Position numbers and translations under genes: made by a program. 64,000 nucleotides of DNA from Trichomonas vaginalis G3. Taxonomy: Eukaryota > Parabasalia > Trichomonadida > Trichomonadidae. Below the pieces are notes generated by a model. It was not told the origin of the DNA, made no database searches, and worked only from the letters and a program-made list of their open reading frames with translations. This document shows positions 1 to 10,734 of this stretch, piece by piece (position 1 is the stretch's first letter; the number at the start of each line of letters is the position of its first letter). The DNA is taken from positions 26,132,082-26,196,081 of the forward strand of contig NC_067207.1 in assembly GCF_026262505.1 (NCBI RefSeq), given 5' to 3'.

Positions 1-1108
1 TATACAATGTGTGTGGAAAGAAAATACTTTATTTACTAGTTAAAAAATCATTTGGTATTGATCAAGTTATTTTTTCTGGATAAGATATTATATGGATAAT
101 TGGATAGAAAATACAATTATATAATCTTGTACCTGGTTTAATTAAGCTAATTGTCATCAGAAACTTGTAATTTTTATGAATTTCAGATTTTCTTTTCATT
201 ACTGCTTTTCTTAATAGGTCAAGTTCTTATTTACGTTATAAAGTATGATATTTACAAATATCAAGTTATCATGTTTTTTGAGAAATTATGAGAAACAAAC
301 AAAAATGAAAAAGATAGGAATAGCAATGAATAGTGATGTGGGTATAGAAAATGTAAGAGATATGAATGCAAAGCAATCAGTATTTAGGATATTGACCATA
401 GATTTCGAAAAAAAAATGCTGCATATTGAGCGAAAACTATGATTATATTATAAGGCTGTCATTTAAAGCATAATGAAACTATTCCCTTTTCATTTTAATC
501 GAATAAGATAGTAAAGATTTTTGAATTAGCTAGAAACTGATGAGATGTTTTCACAAATCAGATTTTTAATCTCTATAATGCATAATTCACTCAATATCTC
601 AATTTTGATATTGCGAGATATTTTTGCTATCGGTTTCGCAATTTTGACACAATAGCAAGAGGGTTCTATAAGCATTATTATCAACGTAGAATCTGAATAT
701 CATATCAGAAAATGTCGCAAATCTGACATTTACCCGACCAAATAGCAAAAATAATTGAATACTTTTCGCAAAAACTTTAAAAATCGATAAAAATATGAAA
801 TATAGATATTAAAGAGACTTTTTATATAATATTCATAAAGATTTTCCAAAAATATGATACCGCAAAATTAAAAAAGTGACGTCTTGAGTGGAGTCAAAGG
901 TCGAAATTGCTAGCTAAATGTTTTTTAGCGAAATTGCGTATTGTACGTTTTTTTCGCAAAACGAAACCCTTAGACCATATTATTGAAGAATCTTCTTTCA
1001 ACATCAGCTCAAGATGGAAGTTGTAAAGATCCTTTGATTTTGCAAACTTCACAGAAAATTCTCAAAATTCAGGTTCAGATTGATTTGGTTAAGTTGTTTT
1101 TTATACAC
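1..1108. other. Host flank left of the first Maverick; no gene recognised
   Basis: AT-rich sequence with only short ORFs; the longest (about 65 codons near 245-442) has no recognisable motif and an A-rich composition. I see no RNA gene. The segment ends in the poly-A tract that begins the Maverick. Confidence 0.5.
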
Positions 1109-1109
1109 A

Positions 1110-1114
<5 letters not shown>

Positions 1115-1147
<33 letters not shown>

Positions 1148-1940
1148 TAGTGGGGCTTCCAGGCACTTCGTGCCTTCTAGCCCCGAAGATGTTTAGTATA
1201 AATGAAGTTTAGAGGACATACATGACTGTGAGTTTTATTTACGACAAGATAGAATATGAGAGAGGTCCTATAAACCGGACAAGTAAGGGTCATATAAACA
1301 TCTGTCATTTTACTCAGAATTTTATACAGAATTCAATAAAAATATATTTTAGGGTAGAAGGGTATATCTACCCCGTTTTCTACCCTCATTTCTACCCTCT
1401 TGAATTTTCATGAAATTTACACCAAAAAATATATTTTAGGGTAGAAGGGTATATCTACCCCGTTTTCTACCCTCATTTCTACCCTCTTGAATTTTCATGA
1501 AATTTACACCAAAAATATATTTTAGGGTAGAAGGGTATATCTAACCTCTTTTCTAACTCTTTTCTACCCTCTTGAATTTTCATGAAATTTACACCAAAAA
1601 TATACTACTAGGGTCATTTACGAAGAAATCTCAACAAAGTCTTTACGATGAAGTCTTGACAAAGTCTTTACGAAGAAGTCTCAACAAAGTCTTTACGAAG
1701 AAGTCTCAACAAAGTCTTTACGAAGAAGTCTTAACAAAGTCTTTACGAAGAAGTCTTGACAAAGTCTTTACGAAGAAATTCATGAAAATTCAAGAGGGTA
1801 GAAAAGAGGGTAGAAAACGGGGTAGATATACCCTTCTACCCTAAAATATATTTTTGGGTCATTTACACTCATTTACGAAGAAGTCTCAACAAAGTCTTTA
1901 CGAAGAAGTCTCAATAAAACATCTGTCAAAAGCCGCTTTT
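1115..1940 (+). repeat. Left terminal inverted repeat of Mav1
   Basis: It matches 25482-26278 in reverse complement. From the tip inward: about 31 A residues; a hairpin segment (GGGGCT...AGCCCC with an inner GGCAC/GTGCC stem); a fragment resembling the 3' end of the methyltransferase gene (about 1212-1290); three tandem copies of a block carrying CTACCC half-sites (1340-1600); and a tandem array of a 25-bp unit containing ACGAAGAAGTCT (1620-1790). The 25-bp unit stays open across frames, so ORFs here look repetitive and are not credible genes. Homology between the two ends stops after AAAGCCGCTTTT. Confidence 0.9.
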
Positions 1941-1954
1941 TAACTTCACTTAAA

Positions 1955-2215
1955 ATGCCACGTAAGATACGTAAGAATATACGTAAGAGGAAGAGAGCAT
2001 TGAAACATCCAATAGTAAGACTAACACCACAACAACAGTTGCAACAACAAATGCTGAATGACCCCACTATGTTGCAACAAATGTCAAGCAATCCTATGCT
2101 TTTAAACCGAGTTGTTGGTGCACAGAGTGGAGGTTTAAGAGCGGCACTTTTAGCGAAAATGGCAGGCTATGGTGGAGCTGCAGACGGAACAGCCTATAAC
2201 CTCAAAGTCAAATGA
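1955..2215 (+). CDS. Small basic Maverick protein, possible DNA-condensing core protein
   Basis: 86 residues. The N-terminus is strongly basic (PRKIRKNIRKRKRALK, residues 2-17), followed by a Q/M-rich middle and a Gly/Ala-rich tail (AALLAKMAGYGGAADG). It is the first gene inside the left repeat, and its stop overlaps the start of the next gene (ATGA), indicating a co-transcribed structural block. A small basic protein beside capsid genes suggests a role like adenovirus core proteins, but that is by analogy of charge and position only; no family was recognised. The sequence TTTTTAACTTCACTTAAA precedes the ATG. Confidence 0.7.
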   Translation: MPRKIRKNIRKRKRALKHPIVRLTPQQQLQQQMLNDPTMLQQMSSNPMLLNRVVGAQSGGLRAALLAKMAGYGGAADGTAYNLKVK

Positions 2216-3675
2216 ATTTGAGTTCACTCAAAAATCAAATAACAGATGTCAAAAAGTCAAACATAGACATACAGAAGCAAATAAGTGAAAACGAAAAGAA
2301 ACTAGAATATGACAGACACACAAAGAAACTCAATGAGTTAAACGTAGAGAAAAAGAAGAAAGAAGAACAACTGAAAGAACTAAGTACAGAGCAATATGCG
2401 AAAAAAGTGTCAGAAAAAGCAGCAGAAGTAGCAAAAATGGAACAAGATGTCATAAATTTGAAAAACCATACTACTCAATATAAAATACTGAAAGATGAAG
2501 AGATAAAACAAAAAGCCCTGAAGACATATATGGATAGCGATGAGTATAAAAAAGAAGTTGAAGCAAATGTAAAGGCAGAAAAACTTTTACAGTTGCAAAA
2601 CCAAACCGTACAGTATGAAAACTTAGCACAAGAAAGTAAAAATAACGACGCAGCCATGCAAAAGGCAATGAAAAGCGCAGAATATATAAAAGCTAACAAT
2701 GACTGGTTAGATGCCCAAGCCAACGCTAAAGCAGCTCAGCTTATAGGGTCAATAAGGACAAAAATACAAGCGGATGAAGACAGTTCAAATGAAACTTTAA
2801 CAAATGCTGACTTTAAGAACGCCTTCGAAGCTCTTCATAGTAAGGTGAAACTAGTGAACGACTTCTCATCTGGAAAGAAACTGAAGTCTGAAGGTTTCGA
2901 CAACGAGTTAAGAGAAGTAGCACAAAATATGACGAAAATAACAGATGCAGCAACGAGACAGGCAGTTCAAAGTGCCTATGACGCCGTTAGAGCAACTGTT
3001 GTGGAAAGTCAAGAAAAAGAGTTACAACAGACCAAAACAGACCTAGTAAATGCTTTCTTAAAAACGAAAAGTCAGGTAGGACATTACGCTGCAGATGGAA
3101 CATATGTGCCAGCTGGTGGAACTTATATACCACCAAACCCTCCAAGAGAAGCACCTGCACCAGGACTACCTAGAACATTTACATCGTCACATGGACACAG
3201 ACACAGGCATGCACCAAAACCAACACAACAACCAACACAACAACCAGCACAGCAACCAACAGTTCAAAACCCTGCACAACAACCAACACAACAACCAGCA
3301 CAGCAACCACAAACAGAGCAAGGACATAAAAGAAGTAGAGAACAAGGAAACCAAGAATTCTTAAAAATGCTTAAAGAAGAGTGTGGTTTCCCAGATACTA
3401 TTGACTTTAGTGACAGATATAAAGAAGCTATTGGAAAGTTCAAGGATGGAAATACTGACCCGAACCTATTTAGCTTTATGGCTCAGCACCAAAACGGATA
3501 TAATCTCAAACCTGGAAAATACAAGCTCGCTAAGAGATATGATTTAATAGCATATCATCCAAATGACATGAACGAATTTACTCCGAGATATTTGATGTCA
3601 GAGCTAAATGACAATTCAACTTTCGTCATGAAACGCGTAAAAATAGAGACGGAACGAAAGAACAAAAGCTTATGA
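2212..3675 (+). CDS. Coiled-coil structural protein with P/Q-rich linker
   Basis: 487 residues, intact. Residues about 1-290 are highly charged and heptad-like, typical of long coiled coil (runs such as EKNEKKLEYD-type K/E/L/Q). Residues about 295-385 are low complexity, rich in P, Q, T and H with repeated 'QQPTQQPA' units. The last about 100 residues (FLKMLKEECGFPDTID onward) look globular. It overlaps the previous gene by 4 bases and the next by 4 bases (ATGA at 3672-3675), so the three form an operon-like overlapping series. The shape suggests a scaffold or internal virion protein; no family was identified and function is inference. Confidence 0.75.
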   Translation: MNLSSLKNQITDVKKSNIDIQKQISENEKKLEYDRHTKKLNELNVEKKKKEEQLKELSTEQYAKKVSEKAAEVAKMEQDVINLKNHTTQYKILKDEEIKQKALKTYMDSDEYKKEVEANVKAEKLLQLQNQTVQYENLAQESKNNDAAMQKAMKSAEYIKANNDWLDAQANAKAAQLIGSIRTKIQADEDSSNETLTNADFKNAFEALHSKVKLVNDFSSGKKLKSEGFDNELREVAQNMTKITDAATRQAVQSAYDAVRATVVESQEKELQQTKTDLVNAFLKTKSQVGHYAADGTYVPAGGTYIPPNPPREAPAPGLPRTFTSSHGHRHRHAPKPTQQPTQQPAQQPTVQNPAQQPTQQPAQQPQTEQGHKRSREQGNQEFLKMLKEECGFPDTIDFSDRYKEAIGKFKDGNTDPNLFSFMAQHQNGYNLKPGKYKLAKRYDLIAYHPNDMNEFTPRYLMSELNDNSTFVMKRVKIETERKNKSL

Positions 3676-5149
3676 ATGCGGATGACGTAGATAGGGAAAT
3701 TGTTGAAAACGGTCTCGGAATATATGAAATGCCAGCAGATGAGGTACAAGAAACTCCACAGGAAGAAGTTCAGATACAACCAGACATGGAAGAAATAGTT
3801 CAGCAACAACAGCTAGAAGAGCCTGAAGGAACGAACAAGTCCCTCCTTTGGAAACTAACTTCACAGAACTAGATGAAGATTTGGAACAGCCGAAAAATCT
3901 TGACCTCAACAAGTGTATGCGGAGAATATGGAATCTTTCCAAGAGTCTAAGAAAAATTCGGCTGAATAGTAGAAGAATATCGAAAAATGTTTGCCGACAT
4001 ACAAAAGACTCCAACACCAGATGAAAATATTCAGCATAGAATGGAAGTACTGAAAGACAATGTACACAAATACAACAACCCTTTTTACTTACGAGCATTT
4101 AACGTTCAATCTTCGGATGAACTCGGTGAAAATAAAAGGTTAAATTTCAAGAAAACATATAGAAATGAAACATTGTTTAAAGTTCATTCAGAACCTAACC
4201 AAGATGGAAACAAACCTACTTTTGTTTCTGCAGACGATGGAACTACAATGAGATGGGGTCATAAAGCTAATCCGGATAGGTGGTTCATAAACTTACAACC
4301 TCAATTCCAAGAAGTTGTAGACGCAATGGAAGTCAATGGTGAACGAGATATAGCTGGTATTTTAAGCCGGCGGCTTTAATGCCATTGAAAGATATGAAAG
4401 ATGCAGATATTTTGAACCAGTATGAAATGAACATGGCTGATGGAAATATAACACCTGACGTTCTAGAACATTTATCTCAAAGAATACACAGAACCATAGA
4501 GATGGTATATTTGGTGAAGAGTTTAGAAAGAAAGTTAGGGAGGGAGAAGGAAGAGAACCTATTGTACATGACCTTGCAAACGAAAGTTTACAAAATGTCA
4601 TAAAAACTTACTTTGCAGACAATGAACTGAGAAGGGATGAATATTTAAGAAAACTCAAATGGACAGTACCAGATGAAATGTTAGTATTGAAAAACATGTT
4701 CCTTGACAAAATAAAACCAACTACAGAAATAAACGACGCAAGACTGAAAGATTGGGTAGAAGCTTTCCCATTCACAAAGGATATTGTTGGTAACATGGAA
4801 AGAAAACCAGAATGGCTACAAAAAACATATATTTGGAAACGAGCTTATTCCATATGGACAGGCACTGTTTGAAGAGCTTGAACCGGAAACTCAGGAAAGA
4901 GTCATGCAAACAATACGCGAAGACTCAAATACAGACTATGACAAACTCTTTCTAGGATATAGGTTACCTGAGATGGGCGACCAGAGCCAAAAGGCAAAAA
5001 GGACATGGGAAATTTGCAACATACTAGATGAACATAATGCAAAGATGCAACAACTTGAAGCAGAGGGCAATGAAGGAAAAAGAAGAGTTAAAAACTCAGT
5101 CAGGAAGAAAGTAAAGCTTGGTCCACGTGGGTTCTATTATGACATATAA
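3672..5149 (+). pseudogene. Unrecognised virion-module protein, frameshifted
   Basis: An approximately 490-codon gene whose reading frame changes several times (open pieces at 3672-3872, 3987-4379, 4379-4603, 4678-4872 and 4784-5149). The start overlaps the preceding stop. The N-terminus is acidic with E/Q-rich stretches; the middle piece (NNPFYLRAFNVQ, DRWFINLQPQ) and the C-terminal piece (LFLGYRLPEMGD, then a basic tail ending GPRGFYYDI) look like one ordinary folded protein. I found no His/Cys protease motif in it. Its place between the scaffold-like gene and the major capsid gene suggests a structural role. The equivalent part of Mav2 lies outside the window, so the breaks cannot be checked here. 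Confidence 0.6.
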
Positions 5150-5179
5150 ATCACAACATTCTATATTTTACTCATATGA

Positions 5180-6785
5180 ATGTACGCCGCTCAGAATATA
5201 ACGCCAACAGTTTTGGATGCTATGAATGGAAATGTTTCCGAATGGTATAACGAATGCGACAATGCCATTAGAAGGTCAGAAATAGTTCTGGAACTTACGA
5301 ATATACAACTGCTGTTTCTTATGGAAACGTAGGTGAGTTTGGAGAAGGTTCTTCAACAACAGTAGATATTGCTTGCGACAGGTTTCATATAATTTCTATT
5401 GACAACTCATTCTTATACGTGGAACAAGACATTGAAATAAAACCTTCTGCCAAGTTGTCTGACAAGAAAGGTTTGCAATGGAATTTTCTATGTCGGATAC
5501 CAATATGCTCCAGAAGTTTTCATGGGATATAAGATATATTCTAACTCTGACTTAGTTCAAACAGTAACATGGGCAAACTATGAATGGTTCGCTTTGAGAA
5601 ACTCAGTACAACCACAAGCTAGAGAACAAACAGACCAGTATGCAACTATTGAGAAAATAAGAAGACTTGACCCTAACGTTCCAGGAGTTTATGTTAACCT
5701 TTCTGGACAAACTGCAGCAGCAGTAACCAAAGTAAAACTGAAACTTAGAGTTCCTTTGTCATCTTTCCTCATCTTCAGGTTTTTAAGATACTGCCAAACT
5801 GGGCAGGAAAAATTTCTATCGAAACTTACTCCAAGCAAAAATAACTTAGTCATTGCAACCAACACAAGACCCATTCACTCTTACAGAAGTAGTGGGAACA
5901 AATAAAATGTCATTCACCGACTTTTGGCAAAAACAAAGTTGACTTAGACTTTGGTTTCTCAAACCTCAACACTGAAGTAAACTATTATTTCAATGCTGCT
6001 GGAGATGCTTGGGACCCAGTTAAGTTCACATGCGAAAAATTTGAATGCATGAGAATAGAAAGCAGACTTGCAGTCTATATGTTGGACCCAGATATTTCAA
6101 ATGCTTTAGCTGCCAAATATATTGCAGTTCCAACTTATGTTCCCTATACACCAAATATCTGTCAAAGACTTTGCAGGTGAAGTTGGAAACCAAAGTGCTG
6201 ACCCAGGTGCAAGAACAGATATTGCTTAACACTGCAATGAAACACGCAGATACTATGTTTGTACTGTTCAGACGAACTATAAATGACTATTCTTGTTTCT
6301 ACAACCCCGGTATTAAATATCATATAAACATAGATGGCAAATACTATCCAAGAGAAGAATATTCCACAGTTGAAGATATGAGGTCATACAATTGACATTA
6401 GATGCTATGAACTTTAACACAACTTCACAACAACCATTAACCCTGAAATGCAAAGTTCTATTATGCCATATGTGAAAGTATGGACCCATACAGGAGCTCA
6501 AAAAACTCAATATACAAATGGAGACGTTTCAAACTTTTGGCTTGGCATTCCATTTGCTGATCAGAAGACTTTATGGGTGGTATTTCAACTGTTGGTACAG
6601 TTCAAATACAATATACTGGTGACAGAGACGGTCCAGATGAATTGAAAGCAAAGAAGTTTACAAAACCAATAGCACTTTTCAGCGAAGATGCTCTTTTGAA
6701 AATTCGTTCGATGAAACCTGCTGGGGCTCCTCAGATTGGCATAACGACAGCTTCCATCGAGCAGATTTTTGCAGCAGGTCAGTAA
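5180..6785 (+). pseudogene. MCP: Major capsid protein (double jelly-roll type), frameshifted
   Basis: The open pieces read together as a protein of about 530 residues, the usual length for Polinton major capsid proteins. The start chosen is MYAAQNITPTVLDAM at 5180. A passage with the pattern 'LPNWAGKISIE' (around 5790-5825), followed by the beta-rich C-terminal half containing 'FGFSNLNTEVNYYFN' and 'ESRLAVYMLD', resembles the double jelly-roll fold of this family. Frame changes are seen near 5285, 5490, 5770, 5910, 6165, 6395 and 6570, so no full-length product is expected from this copy as written. It sits between the virion operon and the minor-capsid candidate. The family assignment rests on pattern and context, not on a search. 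Confidence 0.65.
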
Positions 6786-7100
6786 GTTGTTTCTTGAACT
6801 GACTTCTCTCCGTCAAATATTGACAGTACGCCAGTTTTGACATAAAATTGTAAGATAAACTTACCTTTAGAAATATCTGTAAGTTTTGAAGTTATATTTT
6901 TGTCTGCTTCAAGAACTTTCACCATTTCGGTTATACCAACTTTCTTTGCTTTATGAAAATATTTTGGTTCAGCAAAGACTGCTATTCTATAACATTTTCC
7001 ATTGTTTGTGTAAAGAACTACTCTGTCAATGTATTTGTATTGTTTGTGTTGTGTAAACTTTGTTTTGCTTCAATTCGAAGAGATACTCAAATACGTCCAT
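6779..7100 (-). pseudogene. Small minus-strand gene converging on the capsid gene, one frameshift
   Basis: Reading the minus strand from ATG at 7100 gives MDVFEYLFELKQNKVYTTQT. After a single frame change near 7040 the frame stays open (IDRVVLYTNNGKCYRIAVFA ... GKFILQFYVKTGVLSIF) to a TGA at 6779. The total is about 106 codons. Composition is that of a normal alpha/beta protein rather than an antisense shadow, and it fills an otherwise empty gap. Its stop overlaps the capsid gene's stop tail to tail. No family recognised. Confidence 0.5.
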
Positions 7101-7117
7101 CTTTTTTTCTTAGTAAA

Positions 7118-7701
7118 ATGTCATTTCCGAAAAATAGAAGCGTAAGTGTTTCAAAAGGTTTAATGGCGGTGGCAGATGTGAAGTTAAATTCACCAACTCA
7201 AACAAACAGTCAAAGTGTTGTTGTCAATGTCAAAGAAAGAGATGTTGAAGTGGGGAAACCATACGAAGACGAAAATGGTATAACAATAGTTCCTGTAAAA
7301 GAACAACCAACACATACCCTGAAGTTAGCAGAAGACTTAAGTTCTGTTGCAGATATTCGAAACGACTACCAAACAACTGAAAGACAAACTTCAAAACTCA
7401 GGAGAAGATTGTCAAGCTTTGGTATAATGTTAAACTTGGTTGAGCACACCCTGTAAAAGTGAACTCATATGTCATTGCACCTCATGAAGTTTTGAAAGAA
7501 CTATTGAAACTTTTGACAGAGGCAGACGATATAAACATCAAAGAAATAGAACCCGACATTAGTTGCTGTGGTGTTTCATACAATGTCATTGACAAGATAT
7601 ACGTTATGAAAGGAGGTGAAACGTTGAACTTAAAGTATAGTTTCCCAGACGTCATAAAAATATTTGACGACCACAACATTTCATTAAAATTTAGTTGCTA
7701 A
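7118..7701 (+). pseudogene. Unrecognised Maverick protein, probably one gene split by a frameshift
   Basis: Two open pieces (7118-7456 and 7459-7701) abut and probably form one protein of about 190 residues. The first (from MSFPKNRSVSVSKGLMAVAD) is polar with several beta-like V/T stretches; the second (VIAPHEVLKELLKLLTEADD ... CCGVSYNVIDKIYVM) is alpha/beta with a CC pair. The ATG at 7118 follows TTCTTAGTAAA. The gene sits between the major capsid gene and the minor-capsid candidate, five bases before the latter, so it probably belongs to the virion module. Function unknown. Confidence 0.5.
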
Positions 7702-7705
7702 GTAA

Positions 7706-8514
7706 ATGGCAGAAGACATAGTGGTTTATACTATTACGACTAAAACCCTGAGTCATATAATTCTATAACAACAAACTTACAAAGTCCTCAAGGACGATAT
7801 TGTAAACTGACCTTAAACAGATGACGACTAAAGCCTGTTTTGCTCTTTTGACACCAGAAGACTTTGTTGTTGTGAATGGTAAAAAATACTCCTTTGAAGA
7901 TACTTACTTCAGATATACCACCAACAGGTTTTGTTGACTTATTTAATACTTTTAAGGACGGATGTAACATGTGCTGCAACTAGAGCAGGTTTCATTATGT
8001 TTGGATGTCCGACTGAGTTTACTATAAACGATATGAGCTATAATACAAAACTTATATCTGGTTTTTACTACCAACAGTTTCCTATAACAGGAAAAGGTGT
8101 CATACAAGGAATGTCTATTCCATTGACATTAAGCACACCAATCTTATATATTGTTTCAAACTTAGGTTCAAAGTGCTATTCGAATGTCGACAGAAACTAC
8201 TATGACCAAAAGATACTCATGCGTATAAACAACACTTTCTCTGCTGGTTTTGCCTATTGTTCATTCGAATGCAGAGTTTTCAGCTTTAGTGAACTCAAAC
8301 ACTTTAGCAAACATAAACTTAACCTTAGTTGACGCAAACTTTGTTCCTGTAAAAACTTTTATGTCCTATGTATTTGTCAATGACGGCAGAAAGTTTCGAA
8401 TTGGAAGATGCAACTGGTGAAAGTATTGTACTACAAGAACAACTTCAACAACAAATAGCTCAAGAACAACAAATGCAACAAATGGAAAAATGCAACAAAC
8501 AAAGTCAAGAATAA
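7706..8514 (+). pseudogene. Candidate minor capsid (penton, single jelly-roll), frameshifted
   Basis: Start MAEDIVVYTITTK at 7706. The coding signal moves between frames at least five times (about 7745, 7820, 7920, 7945 and 8290). The best piece (7931-8332) contains FGCPTEFTINDMSY, ISGFYYQQFPITGKGVIQG and ILYIVSNLG, and the next frame contains LANINLTLVDANFVPVK. This beta-strand pattern and the closing 'I.L.D..F.P' style are like Polinton penton proteins. The restored length of about 270 residues fits that family. The end is Q-rich (8430-8514). Position directly after the major capsid region supports the call; a structure-based search would be needed to settle it. Confidence 0.45.
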
Positions 8515-8541
8515 AAAAAATATTTTTTTATTTTTATAAAA
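8515..8541 (+). promoter_or_regulatory. A/T promoter-like block upstream of the helicase gene
   Basis: Reads AAAAATATTTTTTTATTTTT followed by ATAAAA and ATG. Nearly the same block lies before the polymerase, KilA-N and T5orf172 genes (class A in the findings). Confidence 0.45.
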
Positions 8542-9778
8542 ATGTACAGAATAGATGTTTCAGATTTTTATGACTTCCAAGCGTTCAGAAATATGTGTCC
8601 ATTTCGAGACTATATAACAAAGCAGTCGAGAATTTGAAACGTTTAGTCATTTATGTCGACTCTGCCCCAGAATGTTATGTCATGAAAGAATGGGATGTTT
8701 CTTTTAACAAACCAAGAGCGACACATAGTTTCAGAACAAGAATGTAGACAGAAACTTAAGAAAAATAAAAGTCGTACAAGTTGGCATGAAAGATGTTAGA
8801 TGCTTGGGATATCTTATTGTCAAAGTTAGAAGATTTTTCAGTTCGTGGTATAAAGTTCTATACACCTTCTCCAAACTTCTATTCTATCTTCACTGGATAT
8901 AAATACGAACAAGTAGAATGGAAAGAAAATGTTATAGAAGCTTGGTTAGACCATGTCAAAGAAATTATATGCAATGGAAACGAAAGAGTCTATGAGTATA
9001 TTTATGTTGGTTTGCAAACATCTTACAACATCCAAGTGCTAAAATGAAAACTGCTCTCATCATAATTGGAAAACAAGGAACAGGTAAGAACACTTTCTTT
9101 ACAGATATTTTGTGCAAACTGTTAGAGGGCTATTCGAATCCGAATATGACAAACTTAGAAAACATCTGTGGCAAGTTTAACTCTTCAATTGAGAATATGA
9201 AACTTATAGTTTGCAATGAACTTCAAAGTATAGATACAACAAAGGTTTTAAACTCAGATGCTTTGAAGAGTCTATAACAGACAAAGTTGGAGTTGTTGAA
9301 AGAAAATATAAAGACCAAAGAGTTTGTGAAAATGTTGCAAACTTCATTATGGTTTCAAACAATGCTGTTCGATGAAGTTAGAAAGTTCTGACAGAAGATA
9401 TGTAGTTGTCAGAACGTCAGATTCTCATATGCAAGATACAGAATATTTTGACGACTTAGCAGAAACTTTGACATCTGACTTTTACAACCACTTGTTCTCA
9501 TATTTCATGACATTAGATATTTCAAAGTTCAATCCAAGACAAATTCCACATACCGAAGAAAGACAAACATTGTTAGAAGCAAACAAGAGTGTTTATGAAC
9601 TGTTTATAGATGAGACTAACTTTGAGTGTTTAGATGAAAGGTCATTGTACGATGAATATAAACAATATTGCCAAGAGTATGGTTATATGACAGCGTCTAA
9701 ACGAAATTCTTGGCAAATGTCAAAAATCTTTTAGATGTTCAGAACGGCGTATATACAAAGAAAAATTTTTCTGAGTAA
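8542..9778 (+). pseudogene. D5-like superfamily 3 helicase, frameshifted
   Basis: SF3 helicases unwind DNA at replication start in many large DNA viruses and Polintons. Visible here: Walker A IIIGKQGTGKNTFF (about 9059-9100); Walker B-like LIVCNELQS (about 9205-9232); sensor/motif C FIMVSNNAV (about 9343-9370, next frame); and the DRRYVVVRT arginine motif (about 9385-9412), in the normal order. The N-terminal part (MYRIDVSDFYDFQAFRNMCP) and a linker (WLDHVKEIICNGNERVYEYI) precede the ATPase core. Frame changes occur near 8630, 8790, 9040, 9275, 9370 and 9710. The matching Mav2 C-terminus (63800-64000) is in frame to NGVYTKKNFYE, showing that the true end here is 9778 rather than the stop at 9734. 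Confidence 0.75.
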
Positions 9779-9813
9779 ATTTTAAAAAAAATATTTTTTA
9801 TCCGATAGAAAAG

Positions 9814-10235
9814 ATGGCAAAATTCATCTCAGTAAACAAGTACATGACAGAAGTCAAAGAAGAACTAGACCCATTCGCTTATTTGAATGTTTACTTCTAC
9901 CATTTTGAAAAGTCTACATTTGAACAAAGTTTGGAACATCGAACCAGTTAAGTTTGCTATTGTGACTAAAAATGGTGCGAAATTTGAAGACTTAGACATA
10001 GAAGGTTTGTTAGCAGTCAAAGAAAATTTTGACAGAAAGTTCTCAAAACTCGAAGAAGGCAAAGCATACAAACTTGTTATACCTTATGAACCAAAGAAAG
10101 CAGACGACTATGAATATTATGAGTCTAAGATAGTTGAAGTTCAAGGTAAATTGGGTAAAAAGATTTTTAGAGTCTAAACCAGTGTTTGCTCCTAAAGAGG
10201 AAGAGAACATTGACATTGACCCAGAAATGTTCTAA
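9814..10235 (+). pseudogene. Conserved 139-residue Maverick protein, frameshifted copy
   Basis: Homologous along its length to the intact Mav2 gene 63345-63764. Start MAKFISVNKYM; frame changes near 9925 and 10165 break it into three pieces. The core KFAIVTKNGAKFEDLDIEGL and the alpha/beta C-terminal half are nearly identical in the two copies. Its place next to helicase and ATPase genes suggests a DNA-replication or packaging partner. No family recognised. Confidence 0.7.
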
Positions 10236-10250
10236 AAATAAAATTTTATT

Positions 10251-10698
10251 TTACATGTCAAATTTCTTTTTCTCTGGTTCAGGTTCTTTCTTCTCTTCTT
10301 CTACTTTCTTTTCTTTCTTCTCTCTCTTCTTCTTCTTTCTGGTGGAGTTATGTCAAACTTCTCAGAACCATATTTTTGTAAAAGGTCTTTGTCCTTTAAT
10401 AGCTCTTCTATTCTGTTTTCTATTTCATCTTCAAGAACAGCGCATGTGTCTTCTTTGCATTCTAAGAACTTTTGTTGGACTTCAGCTTTCCAATCGGCGT
10501 CATCTTGTCAACAAGTCTGTCATTGACAAATTTTAAGACTGCTCTGCTTAATGTTTTATGGTTCTTGTCATATTCCCAGAAACAGAACTTTAGAACAAAT
10601 TCCCCTTTCTTGTTTACACTATGTAAGATTTTATGGTCTACAGATGTTTTGCTGTCGAAAAGTTTGTCTCGAATATAGATAGCGAAATCGCTAGACAT
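10251..10698 (-). pseudogene. Charged protein with K/E-rich tail, frameshifted
   Basis: Start MSSDFAIYIRDKLFDSKTSV at 10698; the frame open three codons further upstream begins with TTG and is not used. About 150 residues: an alpha/beta N-terminal half (HSVNKKGEFVLKFCFWEYD), a helical middle and a lysine/glutamate-rich tail ending KKFDM. Compared with Mav2 62870-63328, this copy has a frame change near 10505 but keeps the GGG in the FWEYD codons that Mav2 has lost, so each copy is broken at a different place. It is transcribed divergently from the ATPase with a 36-base spacer. Confidence 0.65.
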
Positions 10699-10734
10699 TT
10701 TCAAAAAGATAAAAATTTTAATTTTTCTAAAAAT
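10699..10734. promoter_or_regulatory. Divergent promoter between ATPase and the charged-protein gene
   Basis: A 36-base, almost pure A/T spacer with ATG codons facing outwards at both ends. It contains AAAAATTTTAATTTTT, a near-palindrome, and is preserved in Mav2 (62835-62869). Confidence 0.5.

Noticed and set aside
245-442. 65-codon ORF in the left host flank
   Set aside because: Short, low-complexity K/N/I-rich reading with no family pattern or initiator; expected by chance in this composition.
1620-1790. CRISPR-like regularity of the tandem repeats in the terminal region
   Set aside because: Units are contiguous without unique spacers, in a eukaryotic transposon with no cas genes.
1572-1844. 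ORF of repeated FTKKSQQSLYEEVLTKSLRR in the terminal repeat (also 25637-25825)
   Set aside because: Created by the 25-bp tandem unit; mirrored in both terminal repeats and inconsistent between copies.
6953-7117. In-frame upstream extension of the 7118 gene
   Set aside because: The extension is antisense to the minus-strand gene 6779-7100 and has a C/F/V-rich, non-protein-like composition; MSFPKNRS at 7118 is the better start.
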